From contig JAIYCU010000037.1 in the NCBI GenBank assembly GCA_027487835.1, positions 98,712 to 162,711 of the forward strand: a stretch of 64,000 bases of DNA. The letters run 5' to 3'. Each line of letters opens with the position of its first letter. Position 1 is the first letter of the stretch. The notes under the pieces were generated by a model. That model did no database searches. It was not told the DNA's origin and saw nothing but the letters and a program-made list of their open reading frames with translations. A program made the position numbers and the translations under genes. Source of the DNA: Bacteroidota bacterium (GTDB lineage: Bacteria; Bacteroidota; Bacteroidia; UKL13-3). This document shows, piece by piece, positions 10,201 through 19,861 of the stretch.

Positions 10201-10643
10201 CAGCAGGTATGGTTACAGGTCATGATAATATCAAGCAATCTACTTCTATCATCGATTATATGTTCAGAATGTTAGGTTTTGAATATTTAGGTAGAGAAGA
10301 TTTTGTTCAGGTTGAACCAAATGATACGCAAAGAGCAAGTTTGGCAGTAAATGTGCACAAGTCGAATAACTTAAATTTGAACCCAATGGCTAAGCCTGAT
10401 GCAGAAGTAGGGGCAAGTTTAAGTGCGCAACCGATTGGATTTTACAAGCCAATTGAAACCAAAGCAGAGGCAATTGCCACCGTAGCGGTTGCCAGTGGCT
10501 TAGAAGGACCAATGGACCAAGTGAGTGAAATGAACAAGCGTATGGGTGATAGCCCTGCTTGTCCAACATGCGGACACATAACCATTCGCAGTGGCGCTTG
10601 TTATAAGTGCTTAAACTGCGGAACCCAAACAGGTTGTAGTTAA
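7260..10643 (+). CDS. nrdJ: Adenosylcobalamin-dependent (class II) ribonucleoside-diphosphate reductase
   Basis: 1127 aa; [53 protein letters not shown], C-terminal CPTCGH...[14 protein letters not shown]. Confidence 0.95.
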   Translation: [1127 protein letters not shown]

Positions 10644-10667
10644 TTCAGCATTTTGAATGATACCAAG

Positions 10668-10702
10668 AAAAGAGCTGCCAGTAATACTGAGCAGCTCTTT
10701 TT
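10668..10702. terminator. Rho-independent terminator downstream of nrdJ
   Basis: AAAAGAGCTGC-loop-GCAGCTCTTTTT. Confidence 0.85.
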
Positions 10703-10789
10703 GTATTAAATGTTAAGCAATTGTGCCTTGGCAATTCTTTTTGTTTAAATACGTTTTGAAGCTATATTTGAAACCTATATATCCTTAGA

Positions 10790-13222
10790 ATGAATTCGTC
10801 TTTAACTAAAAAAGCCCTTCCACATTTGCTTGCCTTAGGCATTATCCTATTGGTAATTTTTGCTTATTTCTCGCCTATTTTTGGCGGCAAACAGCTTAAG
10901 CAATACGATGTAATGCAATGGAAAGCCACCTACCAGGAGATTGCTAAGTTTGAGAAAGAAAGTGGTGAAAGAACTTTCTGGACCAACAGTATTTTTGGTG
11001 GTATGCCAAGCTATTTAATTGGCGCCTCGTATAAAGGTAATTTTACCAATACCATTCTTTTTAACATGCAATTGGTGTTTAAGCACCCAGCAGATACCTT
11101 GTTTTTGCTGTTTGTTTGCTTTTATGCCTTGTTGATTGCTTTTGAAGTTTCACCCTGGTTGGCCATTATTGGTTCACTCGCTTTTGCGTTTTCGTCCTTT
11201 AACTTCATAAACATAGACGCAGGCCATGTTACCAAAGGGAATGCAATTGCCTTTATTCCATTAGTTTTGGCTGGAATTAGAGTAGCCTTATATAAAAACA
11301 AATGGATAGGCGCAATTTTGACGGGCGTTGCCCTTTCTTTTGAATTGGCAGCAGGACATTTACAAATTACCTATTATCTCATATTTGTGATAATGGCGTG
11401 GATGATTTATGAATTGGTTCAAGCCATTAGAAACAAAACCATTCCTGCCTTTTTACTAACGGGTGCATTATTATTAGTAGCTTCAGGCATAGGCATTGGA
11501 ACAAATATTACAGGATTATTAGCTACTGAAGAATATGGAAAATACAGTATTCGTTCAGCCTCTGAATTAACCAAAACAGCCCAAGGCGCATCAAATGAAG
11601 CAAATGCTACCAGTGGCCTTGATAAAGATTATGCTTTGGCCTGGAGTAATGGGGTTTCAGAGCCTTTTACTTTACTTATACCTAATTTCTTAGGAGGCGC
11701 AAGTAATGGAGAATTAAGCACCTCTAGTAACACTTATAAAGAACTACAAGCAAAAGGAATTCCTAATGCTAAAGAGGTTGTTAAGCAAATGCCAATTTAT
11801 TGGGGCGATCAACCCTTTACTGCAGGTCCAATTTATTATGGCGCCATTATCGTTTTCTTATTTGTGTTTGGCATGTTTCTAATTAAAGGAGCTGAAAAAT
11901 GGTGGATTTTTGCAGCCGCCATGCTTTCAATTTTTCTATCGATGGGCAAGAATTTTCCCTTGCTTACCGATGTGTTTTTTGAATACTTTCCTTTATATAA
12001 TAAATTTCGCTCTGTAACATTTGTGCTTTGCGTTGCTCAAGCTATGTTTCCATTTCTAGCTATGTTAGCACTTAAAGAATTTTTACAAGGGAAGGTTAGC
12101 AAGCCTGATTTTACAAAAGCCCTAAAATTTAGTTTAGGAATTGTAGGTGGTATATGCTTGTTTTTTGTGCTATTACCTGGAGCCATTTTTGATTTTAGCA
12201 GTGAGGCAGATGCCAGAATGGGCTTCCCAGATTGGTTAAAAGATGCACTGGTTTTAGATAGAGAAAGCTTAATGCGAATGGACGCCTTGCGTTCATTGGG
12301 GTTTATACTTGCAGCGGCTGCCTTATTATGGTTTAGCTTTGTGGGTAAAATTAAACAGCAAATATTTTTGGTGGCGATGGGTTTGTTAGTTTTAGTAGAC
12401 TTGTGGGGCGTTGATAAACGGTATCTTAATGACAAGGATTTTGAACGCAAAAAATCAGAAGCAGCCATTGAGAAAACTACCCTTGATGAGCAAATATTAG
12501 CCGATCCAGATCCTCATTATCGAGTATATAACAATACAACAGATTTTGATAAAGATGCTTTAACTGCATATTATCATAAAACTTTAGGAGGATACCATGG
12601 CGCAAAAATGAGAAGATACCAAGAATTAATTGAGTGGCAGCTTTCTAAAAATAATATGGAATGCTACAATATGTTAAACGCTAAGTATTTTATTGTGCCT
12701 GATTCGAGCGGCAATAAATTTGTGCAAAGAAATCCTTATAATAACGGCAATGCGTGGTTTGTTGGTGATTTAAAATGGGTAAATACAGCAGATGAAGAAA
12801 TGACGGCATTAAGCAGTTTTAAATCGAAAGAAACTGCCGTTATAAATAAACAATTTGAAAAGGATTTGCTTGGTTTTTCACCTGTAAAGGATTCAAATGC
12901 CACGATAGTTCTAACAAAATACCAACCTAATAAATTAGTTTATGAAAGCAATGTAAGCGCATCACAATATGCAGTGTTTTCAGAAATTTATTATGACAAA
13001 GGTTGGAATGCATACCTAGATGGCAATTTGGTGCCGCACCAACAAGTAGATTATTTATTGCGTGGCATGCAAGTACCGGCAGGCAAGCATAACATAGAGT
13101 TTAGGTTTGAACCAAAAGTGATTGAGACAGGGGAGACTATCGCTTTGGCTTCTTCTATAACCTTGTATGGCTTATTGCTACTTGGATTGGGATTAGGGTT
13201 CAAAAAAGCCAAAGAAGACTAA
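10790..13222 (+). CDS. YfhO-like polytopic membrane protein
   Basis: Many TM helices; C-terminal YDKGWNAYLDGNLVPHQQVDYLLRGMQVPAGKHNIEFRFEP characteristic of YfhO-type proteins. Confidence 0.8.
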   Translation: MNSSLTKKALPHLLALGIILLVIFAYFSPIFGGKQLKQYDVMQWKATYQEIAKFEKESGERTFWTNSIFGGMPSYLIGASYKGNFTNTILFNMQLVFKHPADTLFLLFVCFYALLIAFEVSPWLAIIGSLAFAFSSFNFINIDAGHVTKGNAIAFIPLVLAGIRVALYKNKWIGAILTGVALSFELAAGHLQITYYLIFVIMAWMIYELVQAIRNKTIPAFLLTGALLLVASGIGIGTNITGLLATEEYGKYSIRSASELTKTAQGASNEANATSGLDKDYALAWSNGVSEPFTLLIPNFLGGASNGELSTSSNTYKELQAKGIPNAKEVVKQMPIYWGDQPFTAGPIYYGAIIVFLFVFGMFLIKGAEKWWIFAAAMLSIFLSMGKNFPLLTDVFFEYFPLYNKFRSVTFVLCVAQAMFPFLAMLALKEFLQGKVSKPDFTKALKFSLGIVGGICLFFVLLPGAIFDFSSEADARMGFPDWLKDALVLDRESLMRMDALRSLGFILAAAALLWFSFVGKIKQQIFLVAMGLLVLVDLWGVDKRYLNDKDFERKKSEAAIEKTTLDEQILADPDPHYRVYNNTTDFDKDALTAYYHKTLGGYHGAKMRRYQELIEWQLSKNNMECYNMLNAKYFIVPDSSGNKFVQRNPYNNGNAWFVGDLKWVNTADEEMTALSSFKSKETAVINKQFEKDLLGFSPVKDSNATIVLTKYQPNKLVYESNVSASQYAVFSEIYYDKGWNAYLDGNLVPHQQVDYLLRGMQVPAGKHNIEFRFEPKVIETGETIALASSITLYGLLLLGLGLGFKKAKED

Positions 13223-13225
13223 TCA

Positions 13226-13387
13226 ATGACAAACTCCTTGCAATGGGTTGTTATCGCAATATTGTTTATTGCGGCTGTTATTTATTTGATTAATCGAATC
13301 AATAAAAGCAGTAAAGGGCACGCTTGTGAAGGAGCATCCTGTAACTGCGGTCCAAAATTAGGGACCAAGAAAGCAAGTATACTTTAA
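13226..13387 (+). CDS. Small single-TM Cys-rich protein (FeoB-associated Cys-rich membrane protein-like), 53 aa
   Basis: Below ORF-track cutoff; translated by hand: MTNSLQWVVIAILFIAAVIYLINRINKSSKGHACEGASCNCGPKLGTKKASIL. Confidence 0.65.
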   Translation: MTNSLQWVVIAILFIAAVIYLINRINKSSKGHACEGASCNCGPKLGTKKASIL

Positions 13388-13410
13388 ACTACCTCCAAAA
13401 TTTATAATTT

Positions 13411-14622
13411 ATGAAAACAGTAGATACAATCAATTTCGCCGGCAAAAGAGCTTTGGTGCGTGTAGATTTTAATGTCCCTTTGGACAAGAAGACGCTTGAG
13501 ATTACTGATGATGCTAGAATTAGAGCAACCATACCCACTTTAAAGAAAATACTTTCAGATAGTGGATCATGTATTTTAATGAGTCATTTAGGCAGGCCAC
13601 TAAAAAAATTGAAAGAAGATGGTACGGTAGATTTTGAAAAGCATACCCTAAAAAACGCCCTAGCTAAAACATCAGAATTATTAGGTGTTGAGGTGAAGTT
13701 TGGTGGTGATTGTATAGGGTCTGAAGCCGCTGAAATGGCTAAGAATTTAAAACCAGGTGAGGTAATGTTATTAGAGAACCTCCGTTTTTATAAGGAAGAA
13801 GAAAAAGGCGATGAAGCCTTTGCCCAGAAATTAGCTTCTTTGGGTGATGTTTATGTAAATGATGCATTTGGAACAGCGCACCGTGCACATGCTTCGACAG
13901 CAATTATAGCTAAGTTTTTTACAGATAAGTGTTTTGGATATGTGATGGCAAGAGAGGTAGCTAATGCAGAAAAGGTTATTCATAATGCCGAGCGCCCATT
14001 CACTGCTATAACGGGTGGTGCTAAGGTATCAGATAAATTATTAATTTTAGAAAATCTAATTGATAAAGTAGATAATCTTATCATTGGCGGAGGTATGGCT
14101 TATACCTTTTTAAAAGCAATGGGATATGAAATTGGATCAAGTCTTTGTGAAGACGATAGGCTTGAACTATGTTTGGCCTTAATGAAAAAGGCAGAAGAGA
14201 AGGGGGTTAAATTATTACTTCCAGAAGATTCTATTGTGGCAGATGCTTTTTCTAATGAAGCCAATTATAAAACCTGCGATAATAAGCACATTGAAAAGGG
14301 TTGGATGGGTTTAGATATTGGTCCAAAAGCTTCAGCGCACTTTGCAGAAGTAATAAAGAATTCAAGAACAATATTATGGAACGGCCCAATGGGCGTTTTT
14401 GAAATGTCACATTTTGAAAATGGAACAAAAACGGCTGCCATTGCAGTAGCTGCTGCCACCCAAACTGGTGCATTTAGTTTAATAGGAGGAGGAGATAGCG
14501 CAGCAGCTGTAGCTAAGTTTGGCTTTGAAGATCAAGTGAGTTATATAAGCACAGGCGGTGGAGCTTTATTAGAGTATTTTGAAGGCAAAGTTTTGCCAGG
14601 CATTGCTGCCATAAACGAATGA
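13411..14622 (+). CDS. pgk: Phosphoglycerate kinase
   Basis: [64 protein letters not shown]. Confidence 0.98.
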   Translation: MKTVDTINFAGKRALVRVDFNVPLDKKTLEITDDARIRATIPTLKKILSDSGSCILMSHLGRPLKKLKEDGTVDFEKHTLKNALAKTSELLGVEVKFGGDCIGSEAAEMAKNLKPGEVMLLENLRFYKEEEKGDEAFAQKLASLGDVYVNDAFGTAHRAHASTAIIAKFFTDKCFGYVMAREVANAEKVIHNAERPFTAITGGAKVSDKLLILENLIDKVDNLIIGGGMAYTFLKAMGYEIGSSLCEDDRLELCLALMKKAEEKGVKLLLPEDSIVADAFSNEANYKTCDNKHIEKGWMGLDIGPKASAHFAEVIKNSRTILWNGPMGVFEMSHFENGTKTAAIAVAAATQTGAFSLIGGGDSAAAVAKFGFEDQVSYISTGGGALLEYFEGKVLPGIAAINE

Positions 14623-14969
14623 GATTTTTAACTGTATATTGGAAAGCCCTTTTATGGGCTTTTCTAATATTAGTTGCTTGTGGTATGAATGGAAACAGCT
14701 TGCCAAAATTATCTTTTGATTTTGGGATTGATAAAATTGTTCATTTTTTTCTTTTTTTCATACAAGCCATGCTCATTTACTTGCCCAATAAAAAACAGCT
14801 TTGGGTGGCGATTTTATTGTCGAGTTGCTACGGGGCATTGATTGAGTTATTGCAAATGACAGTTTTTATAAATAGGTCGTTCGACTTTGCAGACATGCTT
14901 GCAGATGTCATTGGTGCTTTGCTATGTCTGCCTATTTTAAAACTATGGGAACGCTTTAGCAGAAGGTAA
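14619..14969 (+). CDS. VanZ-like family membrane protein
   Basis: Short polytopic protein; [18 protein letters not shown]...[31 protein letters not shown]. Confidence 0.8.
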   Translation: MRFLTVYWKALLWAFLILVACGMNGNSLPKLSFDFGIDKIVHFFLFFIQAMLIYLPNKKQLWVAILLSSCYGALIELLQMTVFINRSFDFADMLADVIGALLCLPILKLWERFSRR

Positions 14970-15004
14970 TAAAAGTACCTCTTTAATTATGGGACTTTTA
15001 AAAC

Positions 15005-17911
15005 TTATAGTAGACTTCCTAAATCGCCGCTTATGGGTTTCTTTGTGGTTGGATTTGAACTGGAATTTCTTACACTAGAAAGTTTTATGAAAAGATCTGT
15101 AGGATTAAAAGGCTTGCTGATATAATCATTCATGCCTCTTTCTAAAACCTTATTTTTTGCCTCTTCATTTACATTGGCAGTGAGGGCAAAAATGGGTATT
15201 TGTGAATTGAAAGTTCGGATCGTTTTAGCAGCCTCAAAACCATCCATTTCTGGCATTTGAAGGTCCATTAGGATTAAGTCAAATGTCATCTTTTTGGCAC
15301 ATGCAACCGCCTCAAGTCCATTGGAAGCAACGGTTGTATTCGCATTCCACTTTTGCAAGAATTTGCGCGCTACAAATACATTCATAGCATTATCTTCAAC
15401 CAATAAAATTTCCATGCCAGCCAATTGATTTCCATCTGTATCATCTAACACTAGCTTAGGGATTTGTGTTGAATTTGCAATTTTAAGGTTTAGTTTGAAC
15501 CAAAAGGTCGACCCTTTGCCAATTTCACTTTTAACTGCAAGTTGTCCGCCCATTATCTCAATGAGCCTTTTAGTTATTGCGAGTCCAAGTCCAGTACCCC
15601 CATATTTGCGCGTGGTTTCACTAGAAGCTTGCGTAAATTCATCAAAAATGAAATTTAGATGCTGTTCTTCAATTCCAATACCTGTATCTGCGATGCTAAA
15701 TAAAATTTCAACTTCATCTTCATTTAAGGATTGTTTTTGTAAAGAAACTACAACACTACCTGTATTTGTAAATTTAATGGCATTAGAAATTAGGTTACTC
15801 AATATTTGGTTTATGCGCAAAGGGTCTCCTAATATTCCTATTGGTAAATCATTACTTGATTTAAGTTGAAGTCGAATTCCTTTCTCATTGGCTTTGCCAA
15901 TAAAAGCCTTCATGTTGTTTTGAACTAGCTCTAATAGGTCGATAGCACTCGTTTCTAAGTCCATTTTACCAGCGTCTATTTTGCTGAAATCAAGGATATC
16001 GTTTAGTAAGAAAAGTAGGTTATCAGCTGAATATTTGAGTGCTTTTAGGTTTTCCAATTGTTCAGGATTAGGCTTCTCAATTAGCAACAAATTAATAATT
16101 CCTATAACCCCATTCATAGGGGTGCGAATTTCATGACTCATAGTAGCTAGAAAAAGGCTCCTTGCCTTGCTTGCTTCTTGTGCTTTTTCGAGGGCTACTT
16201 TATATTCTTCTTCTAATTTTTTGCGGTAATCAATATTACTAAAAGTTCCAATAGCCCTAGTTGGGTTGCCCTCAGCGTCTGTTTCTGCAATCTTACCACG
16301 GTCTAGAACCCAAATATAGGAACCATCTTCTTTGCGCATTCTGTATTCTTGTTCATAAAAATGAGTTTTGCCTTCTAGGTGATCTACAAACGTATTCCAA
16401 GCGCGTGGAAGGTCTTCGGGATGTACCATTTCTTCCCATGATAACGGTAACTTTTCGAAACTTTTATAACCAAGCATTTCATTTAGAACAGAAGAGAAGA
16501 AACTTTCGTCTGTACTTAAATTAACATCCCAAACGGCATCTCTGCTGCCTGAAAGGGCGTAATTCCACCTTTTTTCTGCTGTTTCTAATTCTAATTGTTG
16601 TTTTACATTTTCTGTAATATTCTCAACAATGCCAAGAATTAATTCAACTTCATTATGGTTATCTAGGATTGGGATTTTAAAAGTACGTGCATAGATAAAA
16701 TCATCTCCCACATCAACGCGCAACTTTTGAATAAGCAGGGGTTCCTTGTCGGCAATTACCATTTCGTCCGTTTGCGTATACAGTTGGATTTCGCCAGAAT
16801 CTTTAAAAATATCTTCATCAGTTTTTCCAATAACCATGGCCTCCGAAATGCCAAAAATGGTTTCAAGTTCTTTGTTCCAAAGGGTATAAACAGCGCCTTG
16901 TTTCACACTTTTTACGAAAACTCCAAGGGGCAAATGTGAAATTAATTTATTAAGAAAAATGCTTTGCTGTTCATGTTTAATGGATTCTTCTTTTCTGGTA
17001 GTGATGTCTTCAATTACAATGGAGACCCTTGGTGGTTGGCTATTTTGAATTTTCCTTAGTTTGGCAGCATAGTGATGTATTCCATCTGCTAGATTGTATT
17101 GATATTCGGCATCAATTGGAATTCCAGTTTGTTTAACTTGTTCAAAATAACTGCTAAGGTTCAATTGAAATGGTTTGTCGAACAGCTCTTCTACTGTTTT
17201 TTCTTTAAAATAGGATTCCTCATAAAACAGCGGAACATTTTCACTCCTCCATACCTTCGTACATTGATCGTTTTCATCCATTTCAAAGATAATTTCCTGG
17301 GTAGAATTGAGCATAAGTTGTAAATTCTCTGTAAGCAGTTGTTGCTCTTGAAAGGCTTTTTTTCTTTGGGTGATATCAATAGCTTTTACTACAATTCCGG
17401 CGGATTGTTCTAGTAACTTTATGGGTGTAATGGTAACTTCAAAATAGCGAAACCCATCCCTGAATTTATATTCAAAATCAAAAGTAAATTGCTCTCCATG
17501 TAAAGCTCTTTTATACCAGCTATTCCAAAGTCTATAGACCGCATGTTTGCCTTCTGGAAATAAAATGCTAACACCTGTTTGCGGGGCTCTTTGCCAAAAG
17601 CCTTTGAAGAGATGGGAAAACACTTCATTAAACGAAATGAGTTTAAAATTGGCATCCACGCACCAAATAGCATCTTTATCATTTTGCATTAAGGCTTGCA
17701 GATTTGCATCCATAAAGCCTGGGTTGTTAGATTTTCCTTCATCCTTTTGGTTCAAACCGAAATACACTGCTAAAAACATTGTAATAATTCCCAATAGCAT
17801 TAAGCTGCCTGAAAACACGTCGCCAGCAACATAGTTTCTTATGGTCGCTAATAAAAGAAACAATAGCGCAAGGGCAGCAGCTAAAAATATGGGTTGTTTA
17901 TGAGCTTGCAT
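15005..17911 (-). CDS. Multi-PAS hybrid sensor histidine kinase with C-terminal receiver domain
   Basis: PAS repeats; MSHEIRTPMNGVIG H-box; NLISNAIKFT; ADTGIGI; GGTGLGLAI; receiver LILMDLQMPEMDGFEAA. Start chosen at MQAHKQPIF (overlaps end of menC). Confidence 0.94.
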   Translation of the reverse strand: MQAHKQPIFLAAALALLFLLLATIRNYVAGDVFSGSLMLLGIITMFLAVYFGLNQKDEGKSNNPGFMDANLQALMQNDKDAIWCVDANFKLISFNEVFSHLFKGFWQRAPQTGVSILFPEGKHAVYRLWNSWYKRALHGEQFTFDFEYKFRDGFRYFEVTITPIKLLEQSAGIVVKAIDITQRKKAFQEQQLLTENLQLMLNSTQEIIFEMDENDQCTKVWRSENVPLFYEESYFKEKTVEELFDKPFQLNLSSYFEQVKQTGIPIDAEYQYNLADGIHHYAAKLRKIQNSQPPRVSIVIEDITTRKEESIKHEQQSIFLNKLISHLPLGVFVKSVKQGAVYTLWNKELETIFGISEAMVIGKTDEDIFKDSGEIQLYTQTDEMVIADKEPLLIQKLRVDVGDDFIYARTFKIPILDNHNEVELILGIVENITENVKQQLELETAEKRWNYALSGSRDAVWDVNLSTDESFFSSVLNEMLGYKSFEKLPLSWEEMVHPEDLPRAWNTFVDHLEGKTHFYEQEYRMRKEDGSYIWVLDRGKIAETDAEGNPTRAIGTFSNIDYRKKLEEEYKVALEKAQEASKARSLFLATMSHEIRTPMNGVIGIINLLLIEKPNPEQLENLKALKYSADNLLFLLNDILDFSKIDAGKMDLETSAIDLLELVQNNMKAFIGKANEKGIRLQLKSSNDLPIGILGDPLRINQILSNLISNAIKFTNTGSVVVSLQKQSLNEDEVEILFSIADTGIGIEEQHLNFIFDEFTQASSETTRKYGGTGLGLAITKRLIEIMGGQLAVKSEIGKGSTFWFKLNLKIANSTQIPKLVLDDTDGNQLAGMEILLVEDNAMNVFVARKFLQKWNANTTVASNGLEAVACAKKMTFDLILMDLQMPEMDGFEAAKTIRTFNSQIPIFALTANVNEEAKNKVLERGMNDYISKPFNPTDLFIKLSSVRNSSSNPTTKKPISGDLGSLL

Positions 17912-18950
17912 TAGGTAGTTTCCAAACGTGTGTGGCAAGATAAAACAAGTGCTCCCCTTTCACTAATAAAGGTGATGGAAAGTTATTCTCATACAACATA
18001 CCAGTGCCTAAACCTTGTGGAATAATAGGATGTTTTGTGGCTACCCATTGGGCAATTGCGTTGAGACCAATGTTAGATTCTAAGGCAGAGGTGGCCCACC
18101 AGTTTATGTTTAAATTATCTGCTATTTTAATCCAATGGTTTGCATTTTTGACGCCCCCAATTAAGGTAGGTTTTAAAATAAGATAGCTTGGCGAAATTTG
18201 CCTAAGCCATTTTTCTGATTCAACATTAGGTATTTTGCCAATTAGTTCCTCATCTAATGCGATGGCAATTGGGCTTGTTTTGCATAATTTTTCCAAGGCA
18301 TCAGGTTGCTGAGTAGCAATAGGTTGTTCAATGGAATGAATGTCAAATCGGTTTAATTCTTTTAATTTTATTGCGGCATCCCCTGTTTCAAAAGCACCAT
18401 TGGCATCTAGTCTAATTTGCACCTTTGAGGCAAGATGTTTTTTTCTAAATTGCTCTAGCATGCTGCATTCTGCATCAAAATCATGTGCCCCTACTTTAAA
18501 TTTAATACAACTAAAGCCAGATTCAACCTTTTTGGTAGCTTCAGCTAGCATGAGTGGAATTTGAGACATCCAAACTAAGCCGTTTATCCAAATAGGTGCT
18601 TGCTGTAAAAATGTGGATTCAAAAATCACGCGTCTGCCACCATTTTCTAAATCGAGATGTGCTGTTTCAAGTGCAAAATTAATTGCAGGGTATGTTTCTA
18701 ATTCTTCTGGTGGTATTTGTTCACCTTGGTTTAACCTAGATAAAAATGACTGCAGTATGCTTGGAAAATTATCAAGTGCATCTATGCTTAATCCTTTTAA
18801 TGGTGAAGCTTCACCGAAGCCTACTAGGCCAGGTACTTTGCTGTCACTTACTTTGATAAGATGGGCTACATGTGAATCAATTTTACCGCGAGAGGTTCTG
18901 GCCTCGAAACTAAACTTTAACTCGTGATTTAAATATTCATAAATTCTCAT
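17898..18950 (-). CDS. menC: o-succinylbenzoate synthase-like enolase-superfamily enzyme
   Basis: IKFKVGA, RLDANGAF, IEQPI, ALDEE, LKPTLIGG; adjacent to menA. Confidence 0.85.
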   Translation of the reverse strand: MRIYEYLNHELKFSFEARTSRGKIDSHVAHLIKVSDSKVPGLVGFGEASPLKGLSIDALDNFPSILQSFLSRLNQGEQIPPEELETYPAINFALETAHLDLENGGRRVIFESTFLQQAPIWINGLVWMSQIPLMLAEATKKVESGFSCIKFKVGAHDFDAECSMLEQFRKKHLASKVQIRLDANGAFETGDAAIKLKELNRFDIHSIEQPIATQQPDALEKLCKTSPIAIALDEELIGKIPNVESEKWLRQISPSYLILKPTLIGGVKNANHWIKIADNLNINWWATSALESNIGLNAIAQWVATKHPIIPQGLGTGMLYENNFPSPLLVKGEHLFYLATHVWKLPNASS

Positions 18951-19861
18951 GTAATACTAAAAAAAAGCTGAAGGTTAGCACTAATTAAAAAACATGTCAA
19001 GGACAAGTATTTAAGCAAAGGGTCGAAATCTTCTTGCTTTTGAATTCGCCAAGCTACCATCAAATTTAGCATAATTAGCATGGTAATACTAAAGGCTAGA
19101 AAAGGACCGAAATTTTCTTTAATGATAAACAGGGTAAAGCAAGCAATGGGTAAAAGAAGCAAAAGGCTATAATAAATTTTAGCGCCAAATAGACCCAACC
19201 TTACGGCAATGCTATTTTTACCTGCAACCTTATCAGAGTCTATGTCTCTCATATTGTTGAGGTGTAAAACCCCAGTAGACAGTGCGCCAAAAGCCACAGC
19301 CAAAAGCCATGTACTTTGGCTTATGCTAGCGGTTTGTAAATATTGGGTACCTGCCACAGCGGTGAGTCCGAAGAAAATAAATACAGCCACATCTCCAAGT
19401 CCCCTATAACCGTAAGGTCGCTTCCCATTTGTATAGGCAATGGCTGCAATAATTCCAATAATTCCTATAGACAGTAAAACCAAAACACCCACCCATCCAA
19501 TTACTTTGTAAGAAAAGAAAAGTAGAATGCAACCGCTAACAAAAGCTAGGACGGCACTCAGTTTCATGGCATTTTTCATTTCATTCGCACTTATGGTTCC
19601 GGTTTGAACCGAGCGTTTAGGACCCTTTCTTCCGTCGTGGTCTGCGCCATGCACCGAATCGCCGTAGTCATTGGCAAAATTTGAAAGGATTTGAAGGAAA
19701 AGAGCAGTAAGTAATGTAAAAATACTTGTACCTAAAGTTAGTTTTTGTTGTATTTGAACCGCAAAAAGCCCCGCCCAGATGCAAGACATTGATAGAAAAA
19801 GGGTACGGAGGCGCATAGCTTGTAGCCATGCCGAAAATTTGCTTACTTTTGTTTGCTTCAT
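18947..19861 (-). CDS. menA: 1,4-dihydroxy-2-naphthoate polyprenyltransferase
   Basis: UbiA fold: NFANDYGDSVHGADHDGRKGPKRSVQTG; NNMRDIDSDKVAGKNSIAVRLG. Confidence 0.92.
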   Translation of the reverse strand: MKQTKVSKFSAWLQAMRLRTLFLSMSCIWAGLFAVQIQQKLTLGTSIFTLLTALFLQILSNFANDYGDSVHGADHDGRKGPKRSVQTGTISANEMKNAMKLSAVLAFVSGCILLFFSYKVIGWVGVLVLLSIGIIGIIAAIAYTNGKRPYGYRGLGDVAVFIFFGLTAVAGTQYLQTASISQSTWLLAVAFGALSTGVLHLNNMRDIDSDKVAGKNSIAVRLGLFGAKIYYSLLLLLPIACFTLFIIKENFGPFLAFSITMLIMLNLMVAWRIQKQEDFDPLLKYLSLTCFLISANLQLFFSIT

